Numbered from the stretch's first letter, positions 22,556 to 33,463 are shown. The stretch is DNA of 64,000 nucleotides from Falsiroseomonas tokyonensis (GCF_019024325.1 NZ_JAFNJS010000001.1:1-64000), one strand, 5' to 3'. Program-made: numbers and translations. Notes: generated from the sequence alone by a model not told the origin.

Positions 22556-24021
22556 TCTCCGCCGGCGCTCAGGTCGAACACGCGGAGTTCGGCATCGGGA
22601 AGGTGCTAGCTGTTCTCGGCGAGACCGCCACTGTCGACTTCTTTGGCGAGACTCTGGACGTGAACGTCGCCGAACTCGTCATCAAGGCTAACGGCAGTGC
22701 TGCCGCGGCAGTGCCGGCGACAAATGGGCCAACGACAGATCTCGCTTTCCGGCGCTCCTTCGAGGCGGTCAATCTCGGCGTCGTTCCTGCCGATCCGGAG
22801 CAGCTGGTGAAGCTCACCATCGGTGGCGATGAAGTCTCCGACGGCATTCGTGCTCTGCTGAGGGATGCCCCAAAGAAGGGGGCATCCCGCGTCTTTATGG
22901 GCTATTATGGCTCCGGCAAATCGCACCACCTCCGCTTGGTGAAGGCAATCGCTCTGCGTGAGGGATGGGTCACAGCGTCGCTAGAACTCGACCCAAAGGC
23001 CGCTGACCCAGCGAAGCCATCCTCGGTCTTCCAGGAGCTTATCACCGGGCTTGAATTCCCCATGCGGGCCGACGGTACGCGGAGCGAGGACTTCTTTGAC
23101 CTCATCAAGGAGATGCGTGACAACTGGACCACGGTTCGGTCGCTTCGGTACTTCCGCGGTTCCCCATGGTTCAGCAAGGGCCTCGACGCGCTCCAGTATC
23201 TCTCCCACCGCCGCGACGATCATGAGTACGTCTCTGCGGTCAGCTGGCTTGCTGGCCAGGTGAAGCAGATCAGCGCCATCCGCTCCGCGACCTGGCGGGC
23301 CGGCCATCGGGACACGATACCGGCCATGCCGCAATCCAAGGACACTGGACTGCTCTACGCCTACCAACTCGTGGTCCTTCACGAGGTGCTGCAGGCCCTT
23401 GGATACCGCGGCCTTGCCATCATCATCGACGAGGCCGAGCACGTCCGTACCTACTCGGCGAACAGATATATCAGGGCCAACAATTTCTTCGACATCCTAG
23501 CGCGGTGTGCTCACCGGCCGCGGCAGGACCTTCGCGACCCTCAGTCCGACTACCCCCACCTGCTTGCCGACGCGCCGCCTTTCTGGCGGGAGGGTCCGCA
23601 CTTCAGCCTCTTCGTCGGCTTGACGGAGGGCGAGGACACGCAGGACCTGCGCCGGAAGGCCGGCGAGATGAGCGTGCTGATCCACTCGCCCGAAGATGTG
23701 GTCCAGCTCGAGCCGCCAAGCGCTGAGGATTACGAGGCTTGGTCGGAGGCGTTCCTCGCTGAGGCGGCGGGGCGCCTGGGCCCCAAGGTAGGGGTGCTCT
23801 CCGATCCTGGCCTGCGCGGCCGCATCGCCGGCGCTCTGAGGGAGCACTTCGAGCAGACGCCGCAGTCGGAAAAGCTCCTGCGCAACTGGACAAAGATGGC
23901 GGGCTTTCCGGCCGCCGTGCTGATGAGTCAGCCGAGGCTCGTAGGCGGTGAAGAACTTCTAGCCATCGTTCAGGACGCCGCGCGCCAGGTCGCGGGCGAG
24001 GGCCTGCCCTGGGATGACTAG
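22552..24021 (+). CDS. BrxD/DUF2791-like P-loop ATPase 2 with N-terminal Tudor-like domain
   Basis: The GTG at 22552 overlaps the previous TGA; a GGAGG-like site precedes it. The first 45 residues (GAQVEHAEFGIGKVLAVLG, then TVDFFGE) match the short Tudor-like domain at the C-terminal end of PcrA/UvrD helicases and in other RNA polymerase-binding proteins. A linker follows, then a DUF2791-type ATPase: FRRSFEAVNLGVVPADPE, Walker A GYYGSGKS at 117-124, and Walker B LAIIIDEAEH at about 288-297. The C-terminal winged-helix-like part includes DVVQLEPPSAEDYEAW. The protein has 489 residues. It probably forms a mixed ring or a sequential complex with ATPase 1 and works with the helicase whose ATG overlaps its stop. 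Confidence 0.8.
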   Translation: MISAGAQVEHAEFGIGKVLAVLGETATVDFFGETLDVNVAELVIKANGSAAAAVPATNGPTTDLAFRRSFEAVNLGVVPADPEQLVKLTIGGDEVSDGIRALLRDAPKKGASRVFMGYYGSGKSHHLRLVKAIALREGWVTASLELDPKAADPAKPSSVFQELITGLEFPMRADGTRSEDFFDLIKEMRDNWTTVRSLRYFRGSPWFSKGLDALQYLSHRRDDHEYVSAVSWLAGQVKQISAIRSATWRAGHRDTIPAMPQSKDTGLLYAYQLVVLHEVLQALGYRGLAIIIDEAEHVRTYSANRYIRANNFFDILARCAHRPRQDLRDPQSDYPHLLADAPPFWREGPHFSLFVGLTEGEDTQDLRRKAGEMSVLIHSPEDVVQLEPPSAEDYEAWSEAFLAEAAGRLGPKVGVLSDPGLRGRIAGALREHFEQTPQSEKLLRNWTKMAGFPAAVLMSQPRLVGGEELLAIVQDAARQVAGEGLPWDD

Positions 24022-26059
24022 TAGCCGCTCCGACCTGGCCCGGATGATGCCGGACGCGTTCCCGGTATTCTTCACCGGGCGTCAGCCTTACGCAGGTCAG
24101 GCCATGGTGATGCCCGAGGTGGTGAGGGGCCACAATGTGCTGTTCGCGGCGCCGACCGCCTCGGGCAAGACCGAGGCTGCCGTGACGCCACTCTATCAGC
24201 GCCATATCACCTTCAAGCGCCGCGATCTCTCTACAATCTACGTTGCCCCCACGAAGGCTCTCGTCAACGACCTTTACGAACGTCTCGTCACCTATCTCGA
24301 GACGAGGCAGGCTGGCGCGGTCGCACGGTACACGGGCGACCGGCACGAGTTCCGAACAGCCTCAGGTGCGTTTTGCCTTCTAGTAACGCCGGAGGCACTC
24401 GACTCCCTCCAACTCCGCCGTCCAGAGACGTTGTCTGGGGTCCGCGCCGTCATTGTGGACGAGATCCATCTGCTCCACGGGCAGCCGCGCGGGCAGCAAC
24501 TCCGGCATGTCATCGCGCGGATTCGGAAAGCGGCCGCACCTTCCGGGTCACCTAGAGATAGGTTCCAGCTCGTTGGTATGACAGCGACGCTCGACGACAT
24601 GGCTGGCGTCGCGGAGACCTGGCTCGGTGCCGGGGCAAAGGTGCTGTCTCACGGTGCATCGCGGGACATCGAGCTGCAGTTCGTCGACATCGATGCGGAC
24701 GGAGACCCCGACAGGGAACGTGCAGGCGCCCTCGCGCGCTGGCTGCAGCGGGCTGCCGCCGAGAAGGTGCTTGTCTTCGCGAACTCCCGGAACGGGGCCC
24801 ATGGCTTGGCGGCCCACCTCCATCGGGAACTGGAGGGTACCCGCTGGCCCGTCCACCTCCACTTCGGTGCCTTAGCGGCAACAGAGCGCGAGCGCGTCGA
24901 GGACGAGATGCGCAGGAAGCGCTACGGCGTGTGTGTTGCGACTACCACGCTGGAGATCGGCATCGACATCGGCGACGTTGACACGGTCGTCCTGAGCGAT
25001 CCGCCCCGGAGCGTCAGCGGATTTCTGCAGCGTATAGGGCGCGGCAATCGCCGCAGCGATGTCTGCCGTGTTGTAGCTTTCCGGGCGACGGAAAACGACG
25101 AGCGCTTGATACGGGCCCTTGTGGACTGCGGCCGCCGCGGTGAACTCGACGATATCCACGAGTACGACCGTCCCTCGGTGCGCTTCCAGCAGATCCTGAG
25201 CCTCTGTTGGAGGGCGACGCGCCAGGACCGACCGCTGTCCGCAGCCGCGCTCTGCGCCGAAGCCGGTGCAGATGATCATAAGGCCGTCATCAACGACATG
25301 GTCGAAACCGGCTGCCTCGCCGATGTTCGTGGGGCCCTCATCCCGTGCGATCGGCTCATGGACGAGGCCGACGCCGGTCAGATCCACACGGTCATTGCCA
25401 GCCGGGTCGGAAGCGCCGTGGTCGATATTCGGACCGGCAAGACGGCCATTCGCGATGCCGACGAGTCCACGGCAGGGGGCGCCATCTTCCACGGCGGTTC
25501 GATGCGACGTTTGTTGGCGGGCTCTGAAGGCGGAGCGTACCTCGGCGGCGCAGCGGCACGTTCGCAGTCGCTTGCTAGGATCAAGGGCACCGGACCGGCG
25601 CTGCCGGTCAGCCGGAGCGTTATCTGGGGGCTGGCTCGCCAGCGCGGTTTCGATCCGGTGCGGTGGCACTTGAGCGGAGCAGAGCTCGTGACATGGGGTG
25701 GGGAGACGTACAACACGCTCCTCGGGGCCCTATTCGCCCGGCAGCTTCCCGACCGGCGCTTTGCGGTTACGCCTGACAGCGTGGCCGGCCCGGTCCATCT
25801 GCTCGATGTTTCGCTCGACTTCATACGCGAGCTGGCTCGGTCTGCGGAGGAGGCAGGCGACTTGCCGCTGAGCACGGCGACGAAATTCACAAGTCCGAGC
25901 CGATACCTCAACGAGCTATCGCCGCGGCTCGCCGCTCTGGAGAAGCGAAGCTCGATTCCTTGGAAGCCATTCTGGCGTTGGCTGGACCGCATCGAGGCAA
26001 TCGACCAGATCGGCTCCATGCCTCCAACCGGAGCGCCCCCGGGAGCGGACGCACGGTAG
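24014..26059 (+). CDS. Lhr-type SF2 DNA helicase (BrxHI/SngC-like)
   Basis: A 681-residue superfamily 2 helicase; ATG 24014 overlaps the stop region of ATPase 2 by 8 bases. Motif I is APTASGKTE at about 47-55, motif Ia APTKALVNDL, motif II DEIH at 149-152 (VDEIHLLHGQPRG), motif III GMTATLDDM, and motif VI QRIGRGNR at 339-346. The phrase FGALAATERERVEDEMRR before TTTLEIGIDIGDVD is typical of Lhr. The C-terminal 300 residues lack recognisable nuclease signatures and probably form winged-helix and DNA-gripping domains. The same pairing of an Lhr-like helicase with BrxD ATPases is known from BREX and Shango systems. It is the last gene of the operon. Confidence 0.85.
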   Translation: MTSSRSDLARMMPDAFPVFFTGRQPYAGQAMVMPEVVRGHNVLFAAPTASGKTEAAVTPLYQRHITFKRRDLSTIYVAPTKALVNDLYERLVTYLETRQAGAVARYTGDRHEFRTASGAFCLLVTPEALDSLQLRRPETLSGVRAVIVDEIHLLHGQPRGQQLRHVIARIRKAAAPSGSPRDRFQLVGMTATLDDMAGVAETWLGAGAKVLSHGASRDIELQFVDIDADGDPDRERAGALARWLQRAAAEKVLVFANSRNGAHGLAAHLHRELEGTRWPVHLHFGALAATERERVEDEMRRKRYGVCVATTTLEIGIDIGDVDTVVLSDPPRSVSGFLQRIGRGNRRSDVCRVVAFRATENDERLIRALVDCGRRGELDDIHEYDRPSVRFQQILSLCWRATRQDRPLSAAALCAEAGADDHKAVINDMVETGCLADVRGALIPCDRLMDEADAGQIHTVIASRVGSAVVDIRTGKTAIRDADESTAGGAIFHGGSMRRLLAGSEGGAYLGGAAARSQSLARIKGTGPALPVSRSVIWGLARQRGFDPVRWHLSGAELVTWGGETYNTLLGALFARQLPDRRFAVTPDSVAGPVHLLDVSLDFIRELARSAEEAGDLPLSTATKFTSPSRYLNELSPRLAALEKRSSIPWKPFWRWLDRIEAIDQIGSMPPTGAPPGADAR

Positions 26060-26475
26060 GAGAAGTGCAGCGAACACCTGCGAGAGACGTGTTGGCCTGG
26101 GTTTCAAATCCTACACCATCTTCCGGGTGCGCCGTGGCCAGATCTGCTGCGCGCGCCCGTTGGTCCACACCGGCGCAGCCGCCGGCGGCCGATCGCCTGG
26201 CGCCCTTTGCGGCCTGCCGGTGGAGTCGCGGTGTCGCCGGCGCTCGATCAGCACCCCGGCTTCCCGGCGTGAATGGAACATCTCGCGGTCCAGCAGCGTG
26301 TCACGCCGATTGCCGTTGAAGCTTTCGTCCTAGCCGTTCTTCCACGCCCGCACATGCCGCGCACCCGCCCGAAGGTGCGCAGGACCTGAAAGATTCCCTC
26401 CGGTCGCGGCGCTGCGACGACGGAGGGAGGGCGGCGCCCTCCCTGCCATCAGCAGCGCCGATCTTCAGCGCCCTT
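26060..26475. other. Junction between accessory DNA and chromosome
   Basis: No intact gene is present. The stretch contains the IS3-type remnant at about 26100-26370 and a GC-rich tail behind ppdK. If the prophage or island has a right attachment site, it should be here or in the spacer at 17874-18052. I could find no direct copy of another window sequence to prove it. Confidence 0.5.
26100..26370 (-). pseudogene. Degraded IS3-family transposase OrfB, C-terminal remnant
   Basis: On the minus strand one frame reads WKNG-stop-DESFNGNRRDTLL, then EMFHSRREAGVLIE and a worn RPPAAAP end. This is the C-terminal signature of IS3-type OrfB (ENGYxESFNGKxRDEL, later PPAPE), including the catalytic Glu of ESFN, but a stop codon replaces the usual Tyr and later residues are eroded. 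No N-terminal core or matching inverted repeats are visible. It belongs to a different IS3 subgroup from the element at 4534-5787. The remnant sits exactly between the defence operon and chromosomal ppdK. Confidence 0.65.
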
Positions 26476-29148
<2,673 letters not shown>

Positions 29149-29212
29149 TGGACGGCGTTCTCCTGTTTGGACTGTTACGGAGCCCCCAGGGGAGTGGGGG
29201 AGGCGCCGTGGC

Positions 29213-31354
29213 TCAGCCTTCGATCCTGGAAAAGTCTGCGACCGTATCCATGCCGCCCCTGAGCCGTGCGAGCAAGCGCAGCCGGTTGGCCCGGGTTGCG
29301 GGCGCGGGGTCGTTGACGATGACCTTTTCGAAAAATGCGTCGAGCGGGGCGCGGAGCGCGGCCAGGGCGGACATGGCGGCGCCGAAATTTTCGGCAAGCA
29401 AGGCCTGGGCGACCAGGGGTTCGGCCTGGTCCAGCGCCGCGGCCAGCGCCTGCTCCTCCGGCGCCACCAGCAGGGCCGGGTCGATGGGGCCGGCATGCGG
29501 CCCGTCCTTCTTGTCCTCGATCCGCAGAATGTTGGCGGCGCGCTTGGCGGCGGCCAGAAGGTTGGGGCCATCCGGGCCTTCCACCAGCGCCTTCAGCGCC
29601 TCCGCGCGGGACAGCAGGCGCAGCAGGTCGTCCTCCCCGCCCTGACCGAAGGCGGCGGCCACCAGGTCGTGCCGGGCGCCCTCGGCGCGAAGCTGCACGC
29701 GCAGGCGTTCGGCCAGGAAGTCGAGCAGCCCGGCGGCGAAGGCGGCGACCATCGGCGGGTGGGCGCCACGGGGGGCGGGCTGCCAGCCGGTCTTCAGCTT
29801 GTCCTGGGCGACGGCCATGCCGAATTCGGGGCTGGCGGTCTCGCCCAGCGCCTGGGGGAAGCCAAAGAAGGCCTCGGCCAGCGCGTCTTCCAGGCGCAGC
29901 CGCAGGCGGTTCTCGCGGATGATCCGGATGATGCCCAGCGCGGCGCGGCGCAGCGCGAAGGGGTCGCCGGAGCCGGTCGGGCGCTCGTCCACCGCAAAGA
30001 AGCCTGCGAGCATGTCGAGCTTGTCCGCCAGCGCCACGGCGATGGCGACGGGCTCGCTCGGCACCGCATCGCCCGGGCCGAGCGGCCGGTACTGCGTGCC
30101 GATCGCCTCCGCCACACGGGCGTCCTCGCCCTGGTGCAGCGCGTAGTAGCGGCCGATGGTGCCCTGCAATTCCGGGAATTCGCCGACCAGGCCCGAGGCC
30201 AGGTCCGCCTTGGCCAGTTTTGCCGCGCGGGCAGCAAGCGCCGGATCGGCGCCCAGATGCGGCGCCAGCCAGCGCGCCAGCCGCTCCAGCCGCGCCACGC
30301 GCTGCCCTTGCGTGCCCAGCTTGGCGTGGAAGACCACCGTCTCCAGCTTCGGCAGGAAGTCGTCCAGCCGCTGCTTGCGGTCCTGGTCCCAGAAGAAGCG
30401 GGCGTCGGAGAGGCGGGCGCGCAGCACGCGCTCATTGCCCGCGATCAGCGTGGCGCCGCCATCGGTGGCGGCGATATTCGCCACCAGCCCAAAGAAGGGC
30501 GCCGCGCCGCCATCCGGCTTCACCAGCGAGAAATAGCGCTGGTTCACGCGCATGGTGGTGCGCATCAGCTCGGGCGGCAGGTCCATGAAGGCGTCGTCGA
30601 TGCGGCCGAGCAGCGGCACCGGCCATTCGACCAGCCCGGCCACCTCCTCCAGCAGCCCGCGATCAGGCACCACGGCGACGCCCTGTTCGGCGGCGAGTTT
30701 CGCCAATCCTGTCTCGATCAGCGCCATGCGCGCCGCGGCATCGGGCTCCACGAAGCGGGCGCGCAGGCCGGCCTCGTAATCGGCGAGGCCCTTCACCGCG
30801 AAGACGCGGTCGGCGGCGGCCATGATGCGGTGGCCCTCGGTGAGGGTGCCGCTTTCCATCCCCGGCAGCGCGGCGATGGAGAAGGGCACAACCTTCCCGT
30901 CCAGCAGACACAGGATGCGATGCAGCGGGCGCACCCAGGTGAAGGGGCCGTTCCAGCGCATGGATTTCGGCCAGCCGAAGTTTTGGATCAGCCCCGGCAG
31001 AACCTGCGCCAGCAGGGCCGCGGCGGCGATGGTTTCGCCCGGCTTCTGCAGCACCCAGAAGCCGTTCTGGTCCACCAGTTGTTCCCGCGTGGCGCCGTGC
31101 TTGCGGAGAAAACCGTCCAGCGCCGCCGGTGGCGCCGCGGTGCGCGGGCCGCGCTCCTCCTTGCCCTCGGTGGTGACTTCGGCGCGCAGCGTCGCGGACA
31201 GGCCGATGCGGCGCGGCCCGTAGAAGGGTTTCGGTGCGCCTTCCAGCAGCGGCGCGGCGGCGGTGGCGAAGGCCTTGGCAAGATCCTCGGCGCCCCGCGC
31301 CTGCATGCGCGCCGGAATTTCCTCGCAAAACAGTTCGAGCAGAAACTCCGGCAT
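29213..31354 (-). CDS. glyS: Glycyl-tRNA synthetase beta subunit
   Basis: This is the beta subunit of the alpha2-beta2 glycyl-tRNA synthetase, 713 residues, full length. It begins PEFLLELFCEEIPARMQ, the family's fixed N-terminus, and contains LVEWPVPLLGRIDDAF, FLPKLETVVFHAKLG (GSQ-like region) and the C-terminal anticodon-binding part with ALRAPLDAFFEKVIVND. It recognises tRNA-Gly while the alpha subunit makes glycyl-adenylate. Its partner glyQ is normally adjacent, but here vapBC lies between. The start overlaps the vapC stop by one base. Confidence 0.95.
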   Translation of the reverse strand: MPEFLLELFCEEIPARMQARGAEDLAKAFATAAAPLLEGAPKPFYGPRRIGLSATLRAEVTTEGKEERGPRTAAPPAALDGFLRKHGATREQLVDQNGFWVLQKPGETIAAAALLAQVLPGLIQNFGWPKSMRWNGPFTWVRPLHRILCLLDGKVVPFSIAALPGMESGTLTEGHRIMAAADRVFAVKGLADYEAGLRARFVEPDAAARMALIETGLAKLAAEQGVAVVPDRGLLEEVAGLVEWPVPLLGRIDDAFMDLPPELMRTTMRVNQRYFSLVKPDGGAAPFFGLVANIAATDGGATLIAGNERVLRARLSDARFFWDQDRKQRLDDFLPKLETVVFHAKLGTQGQRVARLERLARWLAPHLGADPALAARAAKLAKADLASGLVGEFPELQGTIGRYYALHQGEDARVAEAIGTQYRPLGPGDAVPSEPVAIAVALADKLDMLAGFFAVDERPTGSGDPFALRRAALGIIRIIRENRLRLRLEDALAEAFFGFPQALGETASPEFGMAVAQDKLKTGWQPAPRGAHPPMVAAFAAGLLDFLAERLRVQLRAEGARHDLVAAAFGQGGEDDLLRLLSRAEALKALVEGPDGPNLLAAAKRAANILRIEDKKDGPHAGPIDPALLVAPEEQALAAALDQAEPLVAQALLAENFGAAMSALAALRAPLDAFFEKVIVNDPAPATRANRLRLLARLRGGMDTVADFSRIEG

Positions 31355-31743
31355 CAGATCGCGGCCTTCACATCGGTCTCGGAAAAATCAGCGCCCTTGA
31401 ACAGCAGCGGCGCATTGCGCTCCCGCGCCAGGGCATAGGCGAAGCAGTCGCCAAAATTCAGCGCGGCCTTGTGGCGGCCGCGGCCGTAGCGGCGCCAGGC
31501 TTCCAGCGCCAGCCGCGCCTGGGACTCCGTGACCGGCACGACCTCCGCCCCGGCATCGGCCAGAAGCTGGTCCATCCGCGGCCGGATGGCCGGGCCGGCC
31601 TGGCCCTCCGCCACCATGCCGAGTTCCAGCAGCGTGGCGGCGGAAAGCGCCACGTCCGAGGCATCGGCAAGCATCGCGGTGAAGCGTTCGGCCTCCGGCT
31701 CCTGCCGCAGGATCACCATGAAGGCGGAGGTATCGACGATCAC
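31354..31743 (-). CDS. vapC: VapC-type PIN-domain toxin
   Basis: VapC toxins are PIN-domain ribonucleases that cut specific RNAs, often tRNA, and are held in check by VapB. The 129-residue product has the acidic PIN residues in order: Asp in IVDTSAFMVIL, Glu in SAATLLELGMVAE, and Asp in LNFGDCFAYALA; another acidic residue is in LLFKGADFSETDV. These are the metal-binding positions. Length is typical. The start overlaps the vapB stop by ATGA, so toxin synthesis is coupled to the antitoxin. Confidence 0.9.
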   Translation of the reverse strand: MIVDTSAFMVILRQEPEAERFTAMLADASDVALSAATLLELGMVAEGQAGPAIRPRMDQLLADAGAEVVPVTESQARLALEAWRRYGRGRHKAALNFGDCFAYALARERNAPLLFKGADFSETDVKAAI

Positions 31744-32000
31744 CTGGGCAGGCCGTTCTCGTCATAGAGATCGCTGTGATCGCTGCTGCCCACCGGCGGG
31801 AACAGCTTGGCGGATTCGCGACCGATCGCCATCAGCGCCTCGTACTTCCGGCGCGCCCTGTCGTTCCGCACCGCCCGCTCGCTCGCCAGACGGCTTTGCA
31901 CCGCCTCGCGCAACGCGGCGGTGGTGCTGGTGCCCAGCAACTCCGCCAGCGCCTTGGCATCGGCGATCAGCGCATCGTCCTTGATGTTCAACTGGCCCAT
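31740..32000 (-). CDS. vapB: VapB-type antitoxin
   Basis: This 86-residue protein starts MGQLNIKDDALIADAKALAE and is close to the PSK_trans_fac group of VapB antitoxins: an N-terminal ribbon-helix-helix or similar DNA-binding part (LLGTSTTAALREAVQSRL) and a C-terminal tail (DHSDLYDENGLPR) that should wrap the toxin. The final DENGLP motif is typical of this group. It overlaps vapC. Two direct repeats 21 bases apart upstream are candidate operator sites. Confidence 0.9.
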   Translation of the reverse strand: MGQLNIKDDALIADAKALAELLGTSTTAALREAVQSRLASERAVRNDRARRKYEALMAIGRESAKLFPPVGSSDHSDLYDENGLPR

Positions 32001-32007
32001 GGCGCCC

Positions 32008-32039
32008 TCATGGTAGAATGGCAGCGCATCATGGTAGAA
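32008..32039 (-). promoter_or_regulatory. Candidate VapB operator: two 11-bp direct repeats
   Basis: TCATGGTAGAA occurs at 32008-32018 and again at 32029-32039. Start-to-start distance is 21 bases, two helical turns, so two antitoxin dimers could bind the same face. The first copy is 8 bases before the vapB start codon. Autorepression is usual for vapBC; binding itself is inferred. Confidence 0.45.
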
Positions 32040-32052
32040 GAACGCGATAAAG

Positions 32053-32922
32053 TCACGCGGTCTCGCCCGCGACCCAGGCCTCGCAGCAGCCCTTGGCCAG
32101 CGCCCGGACGCGGCCGATATAGGCGGCGCGTTCCGTCACGCTGATGGCGCCGCGGGCGTCCAGCAGGTTGAAGCGGTGGCTGGCCTTGATGCACTGGTCA
32201 TAGGCCGGCAGGGCCAGCGGCGGGTCATAGGCCAGCAGCGACTGGCATTCGCGCTCGGCGTCGGCGAAATGCTGGAACAGCATCGCGGTGTCGGCGCCGG
32301 TGAAATTGTGGTGGCTGTATTCGACCTCGGCGCGACGGAACACCTCGCCGTACTTCACGCCGCGGCCGTTGAAATCCAGCTCATACACATCGTCCACGTC
32401 CTGGATGAACATGGCCAGGCGTTCCAGCCCGTAGGTCATCTCGAAGGACGGCACCTCGCAGGTGATGCCGCCGACTTGCTGGAAATAGGTGAACTGGCCG
32501 ACCTCCATTCCGTCGCACCAGATCTCCCAGCCCAGCCCCCAGGCGCCGAGCGTCGGGCTTTCCCAGTCATCCTCGACGAAGCGGAAGTCATGCTTCATCG
32601 GATCGAGGCCCAGGTCGCGGTAGCTGGCCAGCAGCAGGTCCTGCGCATCGGCCGGGCTCGGCTTCATGATGACCTGATATTGGTAGTAGTGCTGCAGCCG
32701 GTTCGGATTCTCGCCATAGCGGCCATCGGAGGGCCGGCGGGAGGGCTGCACATAGGCCGCCGACCAGGGCTTCGTGCCCAGCGCGCGCAGCGTGGTGGCC
32801 GGGTGGAAGGTGCCGGCGCCGACTTCCATGTCATAGGGCTGCAGGATCAGGCAGCCCTGCGCGCTCCAGAAATTATGGAGGCGCAGGATGATGTCCTGGA
32901 AGGAGGGAGGTTTTGCGGACAT
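32053..32922 (-). CDS. glyQ: Glycyl-tRNA synthetase alpha subunit
   Basis: This is the catalytic alpha subunit of glycyl-tRNA synthetase, 289 residues. I start it at ATG 32922 ([19 protein letters not shown]), where a GGAGGGAGG site precedes; upstream open frame covers the 24-bp tandem repeat and is not conserved-looking. Class II features include [47 protein letters not shown] and [15 protein letters not shown]. Length is normal. The beta subunit gene lies downstream behind vapBC. Confidence 0.95.
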   Translation of the reverse strand: MSAKPPSFQDIILRLHNFWSAQGCLILQPYDMEVGAGTFHPATTLRALGTKPWSAAYVQPSRRPSDGRYGENPNRLQHYYQYQVIMKPSPADAQDLLLASYRDLGLDPMKHDFRFVEDDWESPTLGAWGLGWEIWCDGMEVGQFTYFQQVGGITCEVPSFEMTYGLERLAMFIQDVDDVYELDFNGRGVKYGEVFRRAEVEYSHHNFTGADTAMLFQHFADAERECQSLLAYDPPLALPAYDQCIKASHRFNLLDARGAISVTERAAYIGRVRALAKGCCEAWVAGETA

Positions 32923-32970
32923 GCCGGGTACAGGTCTTGCCGGGGAGGTTTCGACCGCTTCAATACCCCC

Positions 32971-33018
32971 CGGCCGGGCAGGCCGGCAAGCAAGCGGCCG
33001 GGCAGCCCGGCAAGCAAG
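32971..33018 (+). repeat. 24-bp imperfect tandem repeat
   Basis: Two 24-base units at 32971-32994 and 32995-33018 differ by one base; the shared core is CGGCCGGGCA then CCGGCAAGCAAG. They lie between the glyQ start and the divergent NTF2-like gene, only 11 bases before the latter's ATG, and replace a normal ribosome site there. A recent slipped duplication is the simplest reading. Confidence 0.85.
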
Positions 33019-33028
33019 GGGCCCCTTC

Positions 33029-33463
33029 ATGACCGATGCCGAGCGCCTGATCCGCGCCTATTACGCCGCCTTCAATGCCGGTGACCGCGCCGCCATGCTG
33101 GCCCTGCTGACGGAGGATGTGATCCACGACCCGAACCAGGGCACCCGCCGCACCGGCAAGCCGGCCTTCGCCGCCTTCATGGCCGGCATGGATGCCGCCT
33201 ATGCCGAACAGCTGGCGGATCTGGTGGTGATGGTCGATGCCTCCGGCAGCCGCGCCGCCGCCGAATTCACCGTGCTCGGCCAGTATCTCCGCACCGAGGA
33301 CGGCCTGCCCGAGGCGCATGGCCAGCGCTACGCCCTGCCCGCCGGCGCCTTCCTGACCATCCGCGACGGGAAAATCGCCCGCATCGCCACCCACTACAAC
33401 CTGCCGGACTGGATCAGCCAGGTGTCGGCTCCGCCGGAGGGGGCTCGGCCGGGCCCGGCGTAA
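33029..33463 (+). CDS. SnoaL/NTF2-like protein (ketosteroid isomerase-type fold)
   Basis: The start is ATG 33029; the open frame upstream runs over the tandem repeat. The 144-residue product begins with [23 protein letters not shown], the standard first helices of the cone-shaped NTF2-like fold, and has [53 protein letters not shown]. Such proteins bind or isomerise small molecules; the substrate cannot be told. It lies divergent from glyQ and converges with another NTF2-like gene, their ends overlapping by 50 bases. Confidence 0.8.
   Translation: MTDAERLIRAYYAAFNAGDRAAMLALLTEDVIHDPNQGTRRTGKPAFAAFMAGMDAAYAEQLADLVVMVDASGSRAAAEFTVLGQYLRTEDGLPEAHGQRYALPAGAFLTIRDGKIARIATHYNLPDWISQVSAPPEGARPGPA

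Noticed and set aside
18053-26059. Calling the operon BREX or Shango outright
   Set aside because: Signature partners (PglZ, methylase, BrxL, TerB) are missing in the window, so only similarity of the ATPase-helicase core can be claimed.
26085-26135. A T-loop-like sequence (GGTTTCAAATCC) suggesting a tRNA 3' end or attachment site
   Set aside because: The flanking bases do not form a T-arm stem and no acceptor, D or anticodon arm is present.
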